Shown here one piece after another: positions 30,552-39,826 of a DNA stretch of 43,761 nucleotides. The stretch is from positions 1-43,761 of the forward strand of contig CAJXWQ010000015.1 in assembly GCA_913062605.1 (NCBI GenBank), given 5' to 3'. This stretch comes from an uncultured Cellvibrionales bacterium (GTDB lineage Bacteria; Pseudomonadota; Gammaproteobacteria; Pseudomonadales; Porticoccaceae). How positions within the stretch are numbered: position 1 is the stretch's first letter; the number at the start of each line of letters is the position of its first letter. The position numbers were made by a program, and so were the translations under genes. The notes beneath the pieces were generated by a model, which saw nothing but the letters and a program-made list of their open reading frames with translations, made no database searches and had not been told where the DNA came from.

Positions 30552-30594
30552 GACCCTAAATTTGTTTCTATAAGATAACAGTGAGGGAAACACT

Positions 30595-31059
30595 ATGCGG
30601 CTGACAACTCGAGGCCGGTACGCGGTCACTGCGATGCTGGATCTTGCTCTTCACGGTGACAAGGGACCCATTAGCCTAGCTGATATCTCCCAGCGTCAGG
30701 AGATTTCCTTGTCCTATCTGGAACAACTATTTGCCAAGCTTCGTCAACAGGAATTAGTTAGCAGTGTGCGTGGTCCAGGCGGTGGTTACCGGCTAGCCCG
30801 CGTTAGTGATGAGATCAATGTTGCTGAAATTATTGATGCCGTCAATGAATCCATTGATGCCACCAGTTGTAGTGGAAAGGGTAATTGCCACAGTGGCGAT
30901 GTTTGCTTAACCCATCATTTGTGGGATGACCTGAGTCATCAGATACATCGATTTCTGAGTGGTATTACGCTGGACAGTTTGATGCATCAGCATGAGGTCC
31001 AGCTCGTGGCTTTGCGCCAGAGTGAACTCATAGACGTTAATGTCAGCCAAAAAATTTAG
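30595..31059 (+). CDS. iscR: Fe-S cluster assembly transcriptional regulator IscR
   Basis: IscR is an Rrf2-family [2Fe-2S] regulator that represses its own operon and, in apo form, controls other genes. The 154-residue product has the winged helix (residues 1-70, [31 protein letters not shown]) and the cluster ligands Cys92, Cys98, Cys104 and His107, at exactly the E. coli positions. GAGGG lies before the ATG. It heads a nine-gene run, with iscS 17 bases downstream. Confidence 0.97.
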   Translation: MRLTTRGRYAVTAMLDLALHGDKGPISLADISQRQEISLSYLEQLFAKLRQQELVSSVRGPGGGYRLARVSDEINVAEIIDAVNESIDATSCSGKGNCHSGDVCLTHHLWDDLSHQIHRFLSGITLDSLMHQHEVQLVALRQSELIDVNVSQKI

Positions 31060-31076
31060 CTGACAGGAGTAATTGA

Positions 31077-32291
31077 ATGAAACTACCTATTTATCTGGAC
31101 TACTCTGCAACCACTCCGGTTGACCCGGCAGTGGCTGAGAAGATGGCGGAGTGCCTGACAAATACAGGTAACTTTGGCAATCCAGCCTCTAGATCCCACT
31201 CTTTTGGTTGGCAGGCAGAGGCGGCTGTTGAAGAGGCGCGTGGTCAAGTGGCTGCACTACTGAATGCTGACCCTCGTGAGATTGTCTGGACCTCGGGTGC
31301 TACTGAGGCGGACAACCTGGCCATTAAAGGCTGTGCTCACTTCAATCAGAAAAAAGGCAAGCATATTATTACCTCAAAAATCGAGCACAAAGCGGTACTT
31401 GATACCTGTCGCCAGTTGGAGCGAGAAGGCTTTGAGGTGACCTATCTGGACCCGGATGCTGAGGGTATTATTCAACCAGAAGCGGTTGCCAGTGCGATTC
31501 GGGAAGACACCACCGTAGTTTCGTTGATGCATGTTAATAACGAGATTGGCACGATCAATGATATTGCGGCTATTGGTGACATTTGTCGTGAGAATAAAGT
31601 GTTTTTCCATGTGGATGGAGCACAGAGCGCCGGCAAGATCGACATTGATATGGAGACGATGAAGGTCGATCTGATGTCACTGTCGGCACATAAAATTTAT
31701 GGCCCCAAGGGTATCGGTGCACTCTATGTACGCCGTAAACCGCGGGTGCGGGTTGAATCGCAAATGCATGGTGGCGGCCATGAGCGTGGTATGCGTTCAG
31801 GTACTTTAGCAACCCATCAGATTGTTGGTATGGGTGAGGCTTTCCGCATAGCTAAAGAGAATATGGTTGAGGAAAACAAGCGTACCCTAGTGTTGAGAAA
31901 TCGATTGTGGAATGGCGTTTCCGATATGGAAGAAGTGCAGGTTAACGGCTCTTTACAACACAGAGTCGCAGGTAACCTCAATATTAGCTTTTCTTTTGTG
32001 GAAGGTGAGTCCCTGATTATGGCGTTAAAAGACTTGGCGGTTTCTTCAGGCTCGGCCTGTACTTCCGCGAGCCTAGAGCCATCCTATGTGCTGCGGGCAC
32101 TGGGATTGGATGATGAGCAGGCTCATAGTTCACTTCGATTTTCTATCGGTCGTTTTACCACAGAAGAAGAAATTGATTACACAGTCGAAAAAGTCCGTGA
32201 TGCGGTAACGAAATTACGTGAGTTGTCCCCGTTGTGGGATATGTTTAAAGATGGTGTCGACCTGAGTCAGGTCGAGTGGGCTGCGCACTAA
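31077..32291 (+). CDS. iscS: Cysteine desulfurase IscS
   Basis: IscS is the PLP enzyme that takes sulfur from cysteine and hands it to IscU, TusA, ThiI and others. The 404-residue protein matches E. coli in length. The PLP lysine is Lys206 in [12 protein letters not shown]. The persulfide cysteine is Cys328 in [22 protein letters not shown] sits before the ATG. It is the second gene of the isc operon. Confidence 0.98.
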   Translation: MKLPIYLDYSATTPVDPAVAEKMAECLTNTGNFGNPASRSHSFGWQAEAAVEEARGQVAALLNADPREIVWTSGATEADNLAIKGCAHFNQKKGKHIITSKIEHKAVLDTCRQLEREGFEVTYLDPDAEGIIQPEAVASAIREDTTVVSLMHVNNEIGTINDIAAIGDICRENKVFFHVDGAQSAGKIDIDMETMKVDLMSLSAHKIYGPKGIGALYVRRKPRVRVESQMHGGGHERGMRSGTLATHQIVGMGEAFRIAKENMVEENKRTLVLRNRLWNGVSDMEEVQVNGSLQHRVAGNLNISFSFVEGESLIMALKDLAVSSGSACTSASLEPSYVLRALGLDDEQAHSSLRFSIGRFTTEEEIDYTVEKVRDAVTKLRELSPLWDMFKDGVDLSQVEWAAH

Positions 32292-32321
32292 CCTTGGGGC
32301 GTTGAACGAAGGAGTTTAATC

Positions 32322-32714
32322 ATGTCATACAGTGACAAAGTACTCGATCACTACGAAAATCCTCGCAACGTTGGCAAATTGGATGATAAATCCAGCAATG
32401 TGGGTACAGGCATGGTGGGTGCGCCCGCCTGTGGCGACGTCATGCGTCTACAAATTCAGGTTGATGATAACGGTGTTATTGAAGATGCCAAGTTCAAAAC
32501 CTATGGCTGTGGATCGGCAATTGCCTCCAGCTCCCTGCTCACTGAGTGGGTCAAGGGTAAGTCGCTGGAGCAAGCCTCAGAGATCAAAAATACTGAGATT
32601 GCCGAAGAGTTGGCATTGCCACCTGTGAAAATCCATTGTTCCGTACTGGCTGAAGATGCCATCAAGGCAGCGGTGAGAGATGTGCGACAAAAGCGCGGCG
32701 AAGATAGTGAATAA
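32322..32714 (+). CDS. iscU: Fe-S cluster scaffold protein IscU
   Basis: IscU is the scaffold on which [2Fe-2S] clusters form before transfer to targets with help from HscA and HscB. The 130-residue protein has the three conserved cysteines Cys37 (GAPACGDVM), Cys63 (YGCGSAIASSS) and Cys106 (KIHCSVLA), plus the HscA-recognition motif LPPVK just before Cys106. AAGGAG lies upstream of the ATG. It sits between iscS and iscA. Confidence 0.98.
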   Translation: MSYSDKVLDHYENPRNVGKLDDKSSNVGTGMVGAPACGDVMRLQIQVDDNGVIEDAKFKTYGCGSAIASSSLLTEWVKGKSLEQASEIKNTEIAEELALPPVKIHCSVLAEDAIKAAVRDVRQKRGEDSE

Positions 32715-32744
32715 ATACAGAGCATGCCAAGAGGACACTGAATA

Positions 32745-33068
32745 ATGGCGATTACCATGACAAGTGCAGCTGAGGCGCATGTGGTTAAGCATTTGAGTCA
32801 CCGGGGCCATGGTCTTGGTATTCGTTTAGGCGTTAAGACCACGGGTTGTTCAGGCTTGTCCTACGTACTTGAATTTGTGGATGATTTTGAGCCTGAAGAT
32901 AAAGTTTTCTCCAGTGGAGAGGCTAAGCTCTTTATTGACCCTAAAAGTCTCTCCTATCTGGATGGTACAGAATTGGATTTTGTTAAAGAGGGGCTCAATG
33001 AGGGGTTTCAGTTCAACAACCCCAATGTTAAAGATGAATGCGGTTGTGGTGAAAGCTTCCATGTATAA
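32745..33068 (+). CDS. iscA: A-type Fe-S carrier IscA
   Basis: IscA carries Fe-S clusters or iron to target apoproteins. The 107-residue protein has the three A-type cysteines: Cys35 ([11 protein letters not shown]), Cys99 and Cys101 (ECGCGESF). The ATG follows AGAGGA. A pair of hairpins with a T-run lies directly after the stop, separating it from hscB. Confidence 0.97.
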   Translation: MAITMTSAAEAHVVKHLSHRGHGLGIRLGVKTTGCSGLSYVLEFVDDFEPEDKVFSSGEAKLFIDPKSLSYLDGTELDFVKEGLNEGFQFNNPNVKDECGCGESFHV

Positions 33069-33069
33069 A

Positions 33070-33129
33070 CGGTAGTGGCTGTCATTCTGGCCCTGCCGCT
33101 ACTGACCTGATAGCCTGCTATCGGTTTTT
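33070..33129 (+). terminator. Tandem hairpins with T-run between iscA and hscB
   Basis: The first stem pairs CGGTAGTGGC (33070-33079) with GCCGCTACTG (33095-33104), ten pairs including two G-T. The second pairs CTGATAG (33107-33113) with CTATCGG (33118-33124), loop CCTG, followed at once by TTTTT (33125-33129). The second has the form of an intrinsic terminator, here inside the isc operon, so partial termination or mRNA end protection is likely. Confidence 0.6.
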
Positions 33130-33157
33130 ACTATTCATTGAGCTAGGTTTATTCATT

Positions 33158-33688
33158 GTGGACTTCACCAGCAACTATTTTGAAATATTTGGCCTGCCTG
33201 CTGGGTATCAGGTTGACCTTGAGTTGCTGGCAAACCGCTATCATCAAATGCAGCGTGAGTTTCACCCCGATCGTTATATCAACAAGCCCTCTCAAGAGCA
33301 GCGTCTTGCCGTACAATATGCCGCAGTGATTAATCAGGCATACACTGAGTTAAAGTCTCCATTACTTCGAGCCCAGTACTTGTTGTCCCTGAGTGGGATT
33401 GAGAGCTCGAGAGAGGCGAGCATAACCCGAGATTCGACTTTTTTGATGCAACAAATCGAGTTGCGCGAAGCATTGTCTGAGGTAAGAGAGGCTGATGAGC
33501 CTTTCGTTGTCCTGGATCGAGTGGCAGAAGAGGCTAGAGATCAGTATGCCGATTTACAACGAGAATTTGGTCAACAATACAGTCAAGCTGATGTCGAGGA
33601 TGCTGTTGATACAGTGGCAAAGATGCAGTTCTTCAGTAAATTACTGAATGAAGTGGAACAGTTTGAGCAAGAATTAGACGGTGAATAA
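33158..33688 (+). CDS. hscB: Fe-S assembly co-chaperone HscB
   Basis: HscB is the J-protein that delivers IscU to HscA and stimulates its ATPase. The 176-residue product has an N-terminal J domain (FEIFGLPAGYQVDLELLANRYHQMQREFHPDRY) with the HPD motif, and a C-terminal three-helix domain that binds IscU. The start is GTG with only a weak AGG upstream, so its translation or transcription may be set lower than that of iscSUA. It follows the terminator-like structure and precedes hscA by 13 bases. Confidence 0.96.
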   Translation: MDFTSNYFEIFGLPAGYQVDLELLANRYHQMQREFHPDRYINKPSQEQRLAVQYAAVINQAYTELKSPLLRAQYLLSLSGIESSREASITRDSTFLMQQIELREALSEVREADEPFVVLDRVAEEARDQYADLQREFGQQYSQADVEDAVDTVAKMQFFSKLLNEVEQFEQELDGE

Positions 33689-33701
33689 ATGGTAATTAAT
33701 T

Positions 33702-35570
33702 GTGGTCCTGTTACAGATTTCTGAACCCGGTCGGTCACCGGAACCCCACCAGCGTCGACGTGCCGTAGGGATTGATCTCGGTACGACTAATTCACTTGTT
33801 GCGACGGTGAGGAGCGGTACACCTGAGACCTTACTGGACAGTGAAAACCAGCACTTACTGCCGTCTGTTGTGCATTACATTGCCTCCGGTGAAACTACCG
33901 TTGGTCGGAGAGCTTACGCTCAGTCAGCCGACGACCCCTTGAATACTCTGATTTCGATAAAACGATTTATGGGGCGTGGCATTGAAGATATCAAAACACT
34001 TGGAAGTCAGCTGCCCTATGACATGGTGGCCAGTGATAGTGGTATGCCTAATTTTAACACGGTTGCTGGAGAAATTAGTCCGGTAGCCGCGTCCTCTGAA
34101 ATTTTGAAGGTACTGATTGAACGCGCAGAATTGGCTCTGGATGGGCAACTTGAAGGTGCTGTGATCACAGTGCCAGCCTATTTTGATGAAGCTCAGCGCC
34201 AGGCGACTAAGGATGCGGCTACTTTGGCCGGCGTCAAAGTGTTGCGTCTGCTCAATGAACCCACGGCTGCAGCGGTGGCCTATGGATTAGATCAGGGTGG
34301 TGAAGGCGTTATAGCTGTTTACGATCTGGGTGGTGGTACTTTTGATATCTCTATCCTGAGGTTATCTCACGGTGTATTTGAAGTGCTAGCTACCGGTGGT
34401 GATTCGGCGCTGGGTGGTGATGATTTTGACCGAGCACTGGCCCAATGGTTGGGTGAACAGGCAGCCTTGGGTGACGATCTAAATCCTTCACTGCAGCGCC
34501 AGTTACTGATGGCTGCCCGAAGTGCGAAAGAGTCTCTTTCCAGTCAGCTTCAGGTAGAGATTTCAGTAGCGGGTTGGACGGGTGAGCTGAAGCGAGAACA
34601 ACTAGATCGACTGATTGACCCCCTGATTGATAAAACACTGAGAGCTTGTAAGCGTTCTCTGCGAGATGCTGGGCTAAAGCCAGAAGATGTTGCCAATGTG
34701 GTCATGGTGGGTGGTTCAACGCGTACCTTGCGGGTACGTGAAAAAGTGACAGAAGCTTTTGGCAGGCAACCGCTGGTAGATATTGATCCAGATCGAGTGG
34801 TCGCTATCGGTGCGGCTCTTCAGGCCGATGTGCTTGTCGGAAATAAGCCAGGCGATGAAATGCTATTGCTGGATGTGATTCCTCTGTCGTTAGGCATTGA
34901 GACCATGGGGGGGCTGATGGAAAAGATTATTCATCGAAATACGACTATTCCCGTGGCCAAAGCGCAGGAGTTTACAACCTTCAAAGATGGTCAGGTAGCA
35001 ATGGCTATCCATGTGCTTCAGGGTGAACGTGAGCTGATTTCCAATAGTCGTTCTCTGGCACGTTTTGAATTACGAGGAATTCCACCTATGGTTGCCGGAG
35101 CAGCCAAAATTAGGGTGAGTTTTCAGGTGGATGCTGATGGCTTGCTAAATGTTTCGGCTAAGGAGCTGAACAGTGGTGTGGAATCTCATGTGGAGGTGAA
35201 ACCATCCTATGGGCTCAACGATGAGGATGTTACCCGGATGCTTAAGGAGTCCTATACCCATGCCAGAGAGGATATGCAGGCGAGGGCACTCCGCGAACAA
35301 CAGGTTGATGCGGATAGGATGTATGAAGACCTGCTTGTGGCTCTGAATCAGGATGGTCATGAATTACTCAGTGATAAAGAATATCACTGCCTGGAAGCAG
35401 CATTGGATGATTTGAAGCAGGTTCGTCAAAGTACCAATCACCGGGAAATTGCTCGTCACATTGAAATGGTATCAAAGACTAGCGAGGAATTTGCTGCCCG
35501 CCGTATGAATGCCAGTATCCAGAAAGCACTGACAGGGCACAGCCTCAACGAAATAGAGAAGGGTGTGTGA
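33702..35570 (+). CDS. hscA: Fe-S assembly chaperone HscA
   Basis: HscA is the specialised Hsp70 that helps release clusters from IscU. The 622-residue protein (E. coli 616) begins [20 protein letters not shown], then the nucleotide-binding domain with [28 protein letters not shown] and [15 protein letters not shown]. The substrate-binding domain starts near residue 395 ([16 protein letters not shown]), with a C-terminal lid. The start is GTG without a clear ribosome-binding site, suggesting coupling to hscB. The stop lies one base before the fdx ATG. Confidence 0.97.
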   Translation: MVLLQISEPGRSPEPHQRRRAVGIDLGTTNSLVATVRSGTPETLLDSENQHLLPSVVHYIASGETTVGRRAYAQSADDPLNTLISIKRFMGRGIEDIKTLGSQLPYDMVASDSGMPNFNTVAGEISPVAASSEILKVLIERAELALDGQLEGAVITVPAYFDEAQRQATKDAATLAGVKVLRLLNEPTAAAVAYGLDQGGEGVIAVYDLGGGTFDISILRLSHGVFEVLATGGDSALGGDDFDRALAQWLGEQAALGDDLNPSLQRQLLMAARSAKESLSSQLQVEISVAGWTGELKREQLDRLIDPLIDKTLRACKRSLRDAGLKPEDVANVVMVGGSTRTLRVREKVTEAFGRQPLVDIDPDRVVAIGAALQADVLVGNKPGDEMLLLDVIPLSLGIETMGGLMEKIIHRNTTIPVAKAQEFTTFKDGQVAMAIHVLQGERELISNSRSLARFELRGIPPMVAGAAKIRVSFQVDADGLLNVSAKELNSGVESHVEVKPSYGLNDEDVTRMLKESYTHAREDMQARALREQQVDADRMYEDLLVALNQDGHELLSDKEYHCLEAALDDLKQVRQSTNHREIARHIEMVSKTSEEFAARRMNASIQKALTGHSLNEIEKGV

Positions 35571-35571
35571 A

Positions 35572-35910
35572 ATGCCAAAAATTGTGTTTCTGCCCGATGA
35601 TAATATCTGCCCCGAAGGTGCTGTAGTTGACGTAGAGCCGGGCAAAAGTATTTGTGAAGTGGCATTGGATCAAGGTATTGAGATTGAGCATGCCTGTGAA
35701 CAGTCCTGTGCTTGTACCACTTGCCATGTGTATATCCGCGAGGGGTTTGATTCTTTAGATGAGGCAGATGAGCTGGAGGAGGATTATCTGGATAAGGCCT
35801 GGGGGGTAGATCCTGACTCCAGGCTTAGTTGTCAGGCCGTTGTTGGCAATGAAGACTTAGTTGTAGAAATCCCCAAATACACCATTAATATGGTGTCTGA
35901 GAAGCATTAG
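35572..35910 (+). CDS. fdx: [2Fe-2S] ferredoxin of the ISC system
   Basis: This adrenodoxin-type ferredoxin supplies electrons for cluster assembly on IscU. The 112-residue protein has the ligands Cys42, Cys48, Cys51 and Cys87, with the extra Cys46 also present in E. coli Fdx (HACEQSCACTTCH). GAAGGG (35558-35563) is well placed for the ATG at 35572; the frame is open three codons further upstream, overlapping hscA. The stop TAG forms part of the iscX ribosome-binding site. Confidence 0.97.
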   Translation: MPKIVFLPDDNICPEGAVVDVEPGKSICEVALDQGIEIEHACEQSCACTTCHVYIREGFDSLDEADELEEDYLDKAWGVDPDSRLSCQAVVGNEDLVVEIPKYTINMVSEKH

Positions 35911-35920
35911 GAGGTCAGCT

Positions 35921-36121
35921 GTGCCGCTTAAGTGGACAGATATACAAGATATTGCCATAGAGTTATCGGAAGTGCATGAGGACGCTGATCCCCATTACGT
36001 TAACTTTGTTGACCTTCGCAACTGGGTATTGGCGTTGGCAGATTTTGATGATGACCCAGACCGCTGTGGTGAAAAGATTCTGGAAGCAATCCAGATGGCA
36101 TGGATTGATGAACTCGATTAG
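35921..36121 (+). CDS. iscX: IscX (YfhJ) Fe-S assembly protein
   Basis: IscX is a small acidic protein that binds IscS and iron and modulates cluster assembly. The 66-residue product has the full family pattern: LKWTD at the start, FVDLRNWVLALADFDDDP in the middle, and EKILEAIQMAWIDELD at the end. It starts with GTG after a near-perfect AGGAGG (35909-35914). It ends the classical isc operon; the cyclic-di-GMP gene starts 38 bases further on. Confidence 0.96.
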   Translation: MPLKWTDIQDIAIELSEVHEDADPHYVNFVDLRNWVLALADFDDDPDRCGEKILEAIQMAWIDELD

Positions 36122-36159
36122 AATGTCATCAAGCGATAATAATGGACAAAGGGGTGTTA

Positions 36160-38058
36160 ATGAGCTCTAAAGAAGAGCTTTATAAAGTACTGGTTGAGTC
36201 AGTTCCCTACGGCACTCTTTTCTTTGCTTACGGCGTCTGCATCGACGCCAACAAAAATGCGCTTGAACTCCTTGGGTGTGAACTAAAACAACTGGTTGGC
36301 GCCTCCCTCGACAGTATCACTGGTGATGAATCTACCGCTTTGGTGGATCTTAAGCTACAGCTCAAAAAAGCACTTCGTGACCGCAGCCAAGAGGTTGTGT
36401 GGCAGTGTCCTTCGAACGGTGGTCCTACAGAGATCACCCTAAATATTGTCTATGTCACGGAAGATGGTAAAGAATTGGTGGTGATGCTGAACCGGCAGGC
36501 GTCTGAGGCAGAGTCGATTCTTGAGACGAAAGATTTTTCCACGTCACCAGTTGTACCCCCCACAGAAGAAATACAGCCAACAGCTGAACCCAAGGACTTT
36601 GAGTCGAGGATAGATCCTTTATGCATTGATCCTGAATTGGTGGCTCAGCCGTTAGAAGGTGAGGTTGTCCTCAATGTAGACGATGCTAAGCCTCCTATCC
36701 TGACGGAGCAAGTAGCCGATACGAATAGCCCTCAACCCTGGGAAAAGGCAACCCGGGACCATTACTTCGACACGTTGACTAACCTGCCAAACCGACAAAT
36801 GTTAATTCAAACAGTGGGTACCTTTCTGGAAGAGCATCAGGGGCAGCAGGTGTGTGGCGCGATGATGATGTTAGATCTGGACCACTTCAAGGATATCAAT
36901 GATTCCTGGGGCCATAATGTTGGTGATCAGGTGATCAAAAAAGTGGGGCGAGCTGTTGCCAGTCTAGTCACGGACGATAATATGTTGGCTCGAATGAGTG
37001 GTGATGAATTTGTATTGTTCATTCCACAATTATCGGACAATATTTCGCAAGCTGCCTGGGACGCTCAGGCCGTTGCTGAAAAGATAGGGGAGGCCGTGGC
37101 CACACCACTGTTCCTTGATGGTCACGAGGTTATTCTTACCGCCAGTATTGGCATTGCCTTGCTGACTGACTCCGGCATCACCGCTGATCGTGTGTTGCAG
37201 TATGCAGATACTGCAATGTATGAGGCCAAGCGGAAAGGCCGCAACAGCATCGCCTTTTTTGACCCTTGTATTACTGAAAAGGCACAGCGTCAGATCGCTA
37301 TGAATACTCGGTTGCGGAAAGCCATGGACAACCATGAATTCGTGCTCTACGTACAGCCTCAGATTAGTGTTCAGACTGGTGAGCTCATGGGTGGCGAAGC
37401 ACTGTTGCGTTGGATGAATGCGGATAAAATTACCAATATGCCTTCTGAGTTTATCCCGGTGTTGGAATCTTCCGGCTTGATTGTGGATGTGGGTCGTTGG
37501 GTTATTCGAACAGCTTGTGAGTATGTTCGTAACTTTATTGACCAAGGTATTTGGGCTGAACATATGAGGCTAAGTATTAATATTAGTCCTCGTCAGTTTC
37601 GCGATCCGCAATTATTTGAGATCGTTCAGCACAGTATGAAGAGCTACAACATTGATCCGAAGTACATCAACTTTGAAGTGACAGAAAACTTGGTGATCGA
37701 GGATGTAGACGAAGCTATTAAAAAGATGGAGGCAATCAAGTCTCTGGGCTCGATGTTTTCAATTGATGATTTTGGCATTGGTTACTCTTCCATGATCTAC
37801 CTTAAGCGATTGCCCTTCGATCATCTCAAGATAGACCGTGAGTTTATTCGCAACATTCATCGTGACCCTGAAAGCCGAGGTGTGGTGGAAGCTATTATGG
37901 CGGTTTCCAAGCAATATGGCCTGCAAGTGACGGCGGAAGGGGTAGAGAACCGTGAGGCGTTAGAGATACTAAAGGAATTGGGTTGTCACTCCTACCAAGG
38001 TGCCCATTTCAGTATGCCTGTGCCCTGTGATCGTTTTACAAAATTACTGGCTGCATGA
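36160..38058 (+). CDS. PAS-GGDEF-EAL cyclic-di-GMP signalling protein
   Basis: The 632-residue protein has a PAS-like N-terminal domain (about 8-115), an acidic proline-containing linker (115-195), a GGDEF domain with the signature SGDEF (280-284) and metal aspartate in MLDLDHFKDIND, and an EAL domain with GGEALLRW (413-415 EAL), NFEVTENL, DDFGIGYSS and EGVEN. The usual inhibitory I-site RxxD is absent (TDDN at 271-274). EAL residues look intact, so phosphodiesterase activity is likely; SGDEF can also be catalytic. It has no membrane segment or signal peptide. AAAGGGG (36148-36154) supports ATG 36160 over the in-frame ATG 36142. It follows iscX closely, with no terminator between, so it may be co-transcribed with the isc genes. 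Confidence 0.92.
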   Translation: MSSKEELYKVLVESVPYGTLFFAYGVCIDANKNALELLGCELKQLVGASLDSITGDESTALVDLKLQLKKALRDRSQEVVWQCPSNGGPTEITLNIVYVTEDGKELVVMLNRQASEAESILETKDFSTSPVVPPTEEIQPTAEPKDFESRIDPLCIDPELVAQPLEGEVVLNVDDAKPPILTEQVADTNSPQPWEKATRDHYFDTLTNLPNRQMLIQTVGTFLEEHQGQQVCGAMMMLDLDHFKDINDSWGHNVGDQVIKKVGRAVASLVTDDNMLARMSGDEFVLFIPQLSDNISQAAWDAQAVAEKIGEAVATPLFLDGHEVILTASIGIALLTDSGITADRVLQYADTAMYEAKRKGRNSIAFFDPCITEKAQRQIAMNTRLRKAMDNHEFVLYVQPQISVQTGELMGGEALLRWMNADKITNMPSEFIPVLESSGLIVDVGRWVIRTACEYVRNFIDQGIWAEHMRLSINISPRQFRDPQLFEIVQHSMKSYNIDPKYINFEVTENLVIEDVDEAIKKMEAIKSLGSMFSIDDFGIGYSSMIYLKRLPFDHLKIDREFIRNIHRDPESRGVVEAIMAVSKQYGLQVTAEGVENREALEILKELGCHSYQGAHFSMPVPCDRFTKLLAA

Positions 38059-38094
38059 GCCATCTATTTACCTAATCGTTGTTTATGCTATTCC

Positions 38095-38123
38095 TTGTAA
38101 CCCTTTGTCTTCGGGAGTAAAAT
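38095..38123 (+). promoter_or_regulatory. sigma-70 promoter of ndk
   Basis: TTGTAA (38095-38100), a 17-base spacer, and TAAAAT (38118-38123) make a good promoter in the 149-base gap before ndk. Transcription would start near 38130, giving a leader of about 78 bases. Confidence 0.6.
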
Positions 38124-38144
38124 TCCCACCCTTTTTATAGGTGA

Positions 38145-38168
38145 GTCGAGCCGTTGGGCGGCCCCGAC
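38145..38168 (+). promoter_or_regulatory. GC-rich hairpin in the ndk leader
   Basis: GTCG-A-GCCG (38145-38153) can pair with CGGC-CC-CGAC (38159-38168), eight GC-rich pairs interrupted by an internal bulge, loop TTGGG. It lies within the predicted ndk leader, 39 bases before the ATG. No T-run follows. Function unknown. Confidence 0.3.
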
Positions 38169-38207
38169 CTGCTATGTTGTACAAACCATTATTTTGGAGA
38201 CCCCTTA

Positions 38208-38633
38208 ATGGCTATTGAACGTACCCTTTCTATTATCAAGCCCGATGCAGTTGCCAAAAATGTAATTGGCAAAATCTATGATCGTTTTGAAGACGCTGGT
38301 CTGAAAATTGTGGCTGCAAAAATGCAACACCTTTCTGAAGAGAAAGCGGGTGGTTTCTATGCCGAACATAAGGAACGTCCATTTTACGCCGATTTGGTTG
38401 GTTTCATGACTTCAGGCCCTGTCGTGATTCAAGTGCTGGAAGGTGAAGATGCCATCATTAAAAACCGCGACCTGATGGGTGCTACGAACCCTAAGGAAGC
38501 TGCTGCTGGAACAATTCGTGCGGACTTTGCTGAGTCTATTGATGCCAATGCGGTTCATGGTTCTGACTCTGCAGCCTCTGCAGAACGTGAGGTGACTTAT
38601 TTCTTTAGTAATGATGAAATTTGTCCTCGTTAA
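38208..38633 (+). CDS. ndk: Nucleoside diphosphate kinase
   Basis: Ndk balances nucleoside triphosphate pools by moving phosphate from ATP to NDPs. The 141-residue protein starts [18 protein letters not shown], has [21 protein letters not shown], and the phospho-accepting His117 in NAVHGSDS, as in E. coli. The frame is open upstream to 38154, but GGAG ahead of the ATG at 38208 and family length settle the start. rlmN follows after 24 bases. Confidence 0.97.
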   Translation: MAIERTLSIIKPDAVAKNVIGKIYDRFEDAGLKIVAAKMQHLSEEKAGGFYAEHKERPFYADLVGFMTSGPVVIQVLEGEDAIIKNRDLMGATNPKEAAAGTIRADFAESIDANAVHGSDSAASAEREVTYFFSNDEICPR

Positions 38634-38657
38634 GTGTATCGATAAACGGGATATTTT

Positions 38658-39821
38658 ATGAGCGCAAGCTGCGCTGAAATAGCTCAAACTGAAGAGCCCC
38701 AGAAGGTTAAAGTGAACCTTCTGGGGCTTTCTGCTGAAAAGCTAGCCTTATTTTTTGCCGACATTGGTGAAAAGCCGTTTCGTGCAACTCAGGTTTTAAA
38801 GTGGATACACCAGATGGGTGTAGACGACTTTGATCAGATGACAAACCTGTCAAAGAACTTGCGAGAGCGACTGAAGGAGACGGCTGAAATTGTGGCCCCG
38901 GAAGTGGTCAGTCAGCAAGATTCTGCTGACGGGACATCCAAGTGGCTGATTCGAGTCAATGGTGGGAGTTGTATCGAGACTGTATTTATTCCTGAAAAGG
39001 ATCGAGGGACTCTTTGTATCTCTTCACAAATTGGTTGTTCTCTTGATTGCAGTTTTTGTGCCACAGGTAAGCAGGGGTTTAACCGTGACCTAACCGCTGC
39101 AGAAATTATTGGACAAGTATGGATTGCGGCAAAATCCTTTGGATCTCTCGGGCCTAAAGCAGGCCGGGTTGTAAGTAATGTCGTGCTGATGGGGATGGGT
39201 GAGCCATTGTTAAATTTTGACAATGTGGTCGATGCCATGAGTCTAATGCTCCATGATAATGGCTATGGATTATCAAAGCGTCGAGTGACCTTGAGTACCT
39301 CTGGTGTTGTACCTATGTTGGATCGGCTTGGTGATGTTAGTGATGTATCACTGGCGATATCTCTTCATGCGCCTAACGATAAGCTGCGAAATGAATTGGT
39401 TCCCATTAACAAAAAATACCCCATAGCAATGCTACTGGACTCTGCACGGCGTTATTTGGAAAAAATGCCAGATAACCGCCGTAAAATTACCGTTGAATAT
39501 ACCCTGATAGATCAGGTAAATGACCGTAATGAACATGCACATGAGCTGGCCGAATTACTCAGCGATATCCCCTGTAAGATTAATTTGATACCGTTTAATT
39601 CCTTTGAGGGCTCTGACTATAAGCGAGTATCTAATACCACGTTGAGTCGATTTAGAGATATCCTACATAATGCAGGTCATACTGCTACTATCAGGACAAC
39701 CCGGGGTGATGATATTGCTGCGGCTTGTGGTCAGTTGGCAGGCACGGTGAATGATAAAACCCGGCGCAGTGAACGATACCGGCGCCAGGATCAGGAACAA
39801 CCAGTCAGATTTGTAAACTGA
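38658..39821 (+). CDS. rlmN: Dual-specificity RNA methyltransferase RlmN
   Basis: RlmN is a radical-SAM enzyme that makes 2-methyladenosine in 23S rRNA (A2503) and at position 37 of some tRNAs. The 387-residue product has the radical-SAM cysteines Cys127, Cys131 and Cys134 (CSLDCSFC), [25 protein letters not shown], and the acceptor cysteine Cys357 in [17 protein letters not shown] lies before the ATG at 38658. The first 18 residues are not conserved, and the underlying DNA forms a strong hairpin; an in-frame GTG at 38712 with AGAAGG five bases upstream is an alternative start just before the conserved NLLGL. Confidence 0.96.
   Translation: MSASCAEIAQTEEPQKVKVNLLGLSAEKLALFFADIGEKPFRATQVLKWIHQMGVDDFDQMTNLSKNLRERLKETAEIVAPEVVSQQDSADGTSKWLIRVNGGSCIETVFIPEKDRGTLCISSQIGCSLDCSFCATGKQGFNRDLTAAEIIGQVWIAAKSFGSLGPKAGRVVSNVVLMGMGEPLLNFDNVVDAMSLMLHDNGYGLSKRRVTLSTSGVVPMLDRLGDVSDVSLAISLHAPNDKLRNELVPINKKYPIAMLLDSARRYLEKMPDNRRKITVEYTLIDQVNDRNEHAHELAELLSDIPCKINLIPFNSFEGSDYKRVSNTTLSRFRDILHNAGHTATIRTTRGDDIAAACGQLAGTVNDKTRRSERYRRQDQEQPVRFVN
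38693..38732 (+). terminator. Terminator-like 14-bp perfect hairpin inside the rlmN 5' coding region
   Basis: AGCCCCAGAAGGTT (38695-38708) and AACCTTCTGGGGCT (38715-38728) are perfect inverted repeats with a six-base loop, AAAGTG. A further G-T and A-T pair extend the stem outward, and TTTCT follows. A smaller hairpin AGCGCA/TGCGCT (38661-38675) lies just upstream. Its form is that of an intrinsic terminator for ndk, but it falls within the rlmN frame. Confidence 0.6.
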
Positions 39822-39826
39822 GTATT

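Noticed and set aside
37030-37563. 177-codon minus-strand frame within the GGDEF-EAL gene
   Set aside because: It lies wholly inside a well-supported gene, has no family resemblance and no upstream ribosome-binding site.
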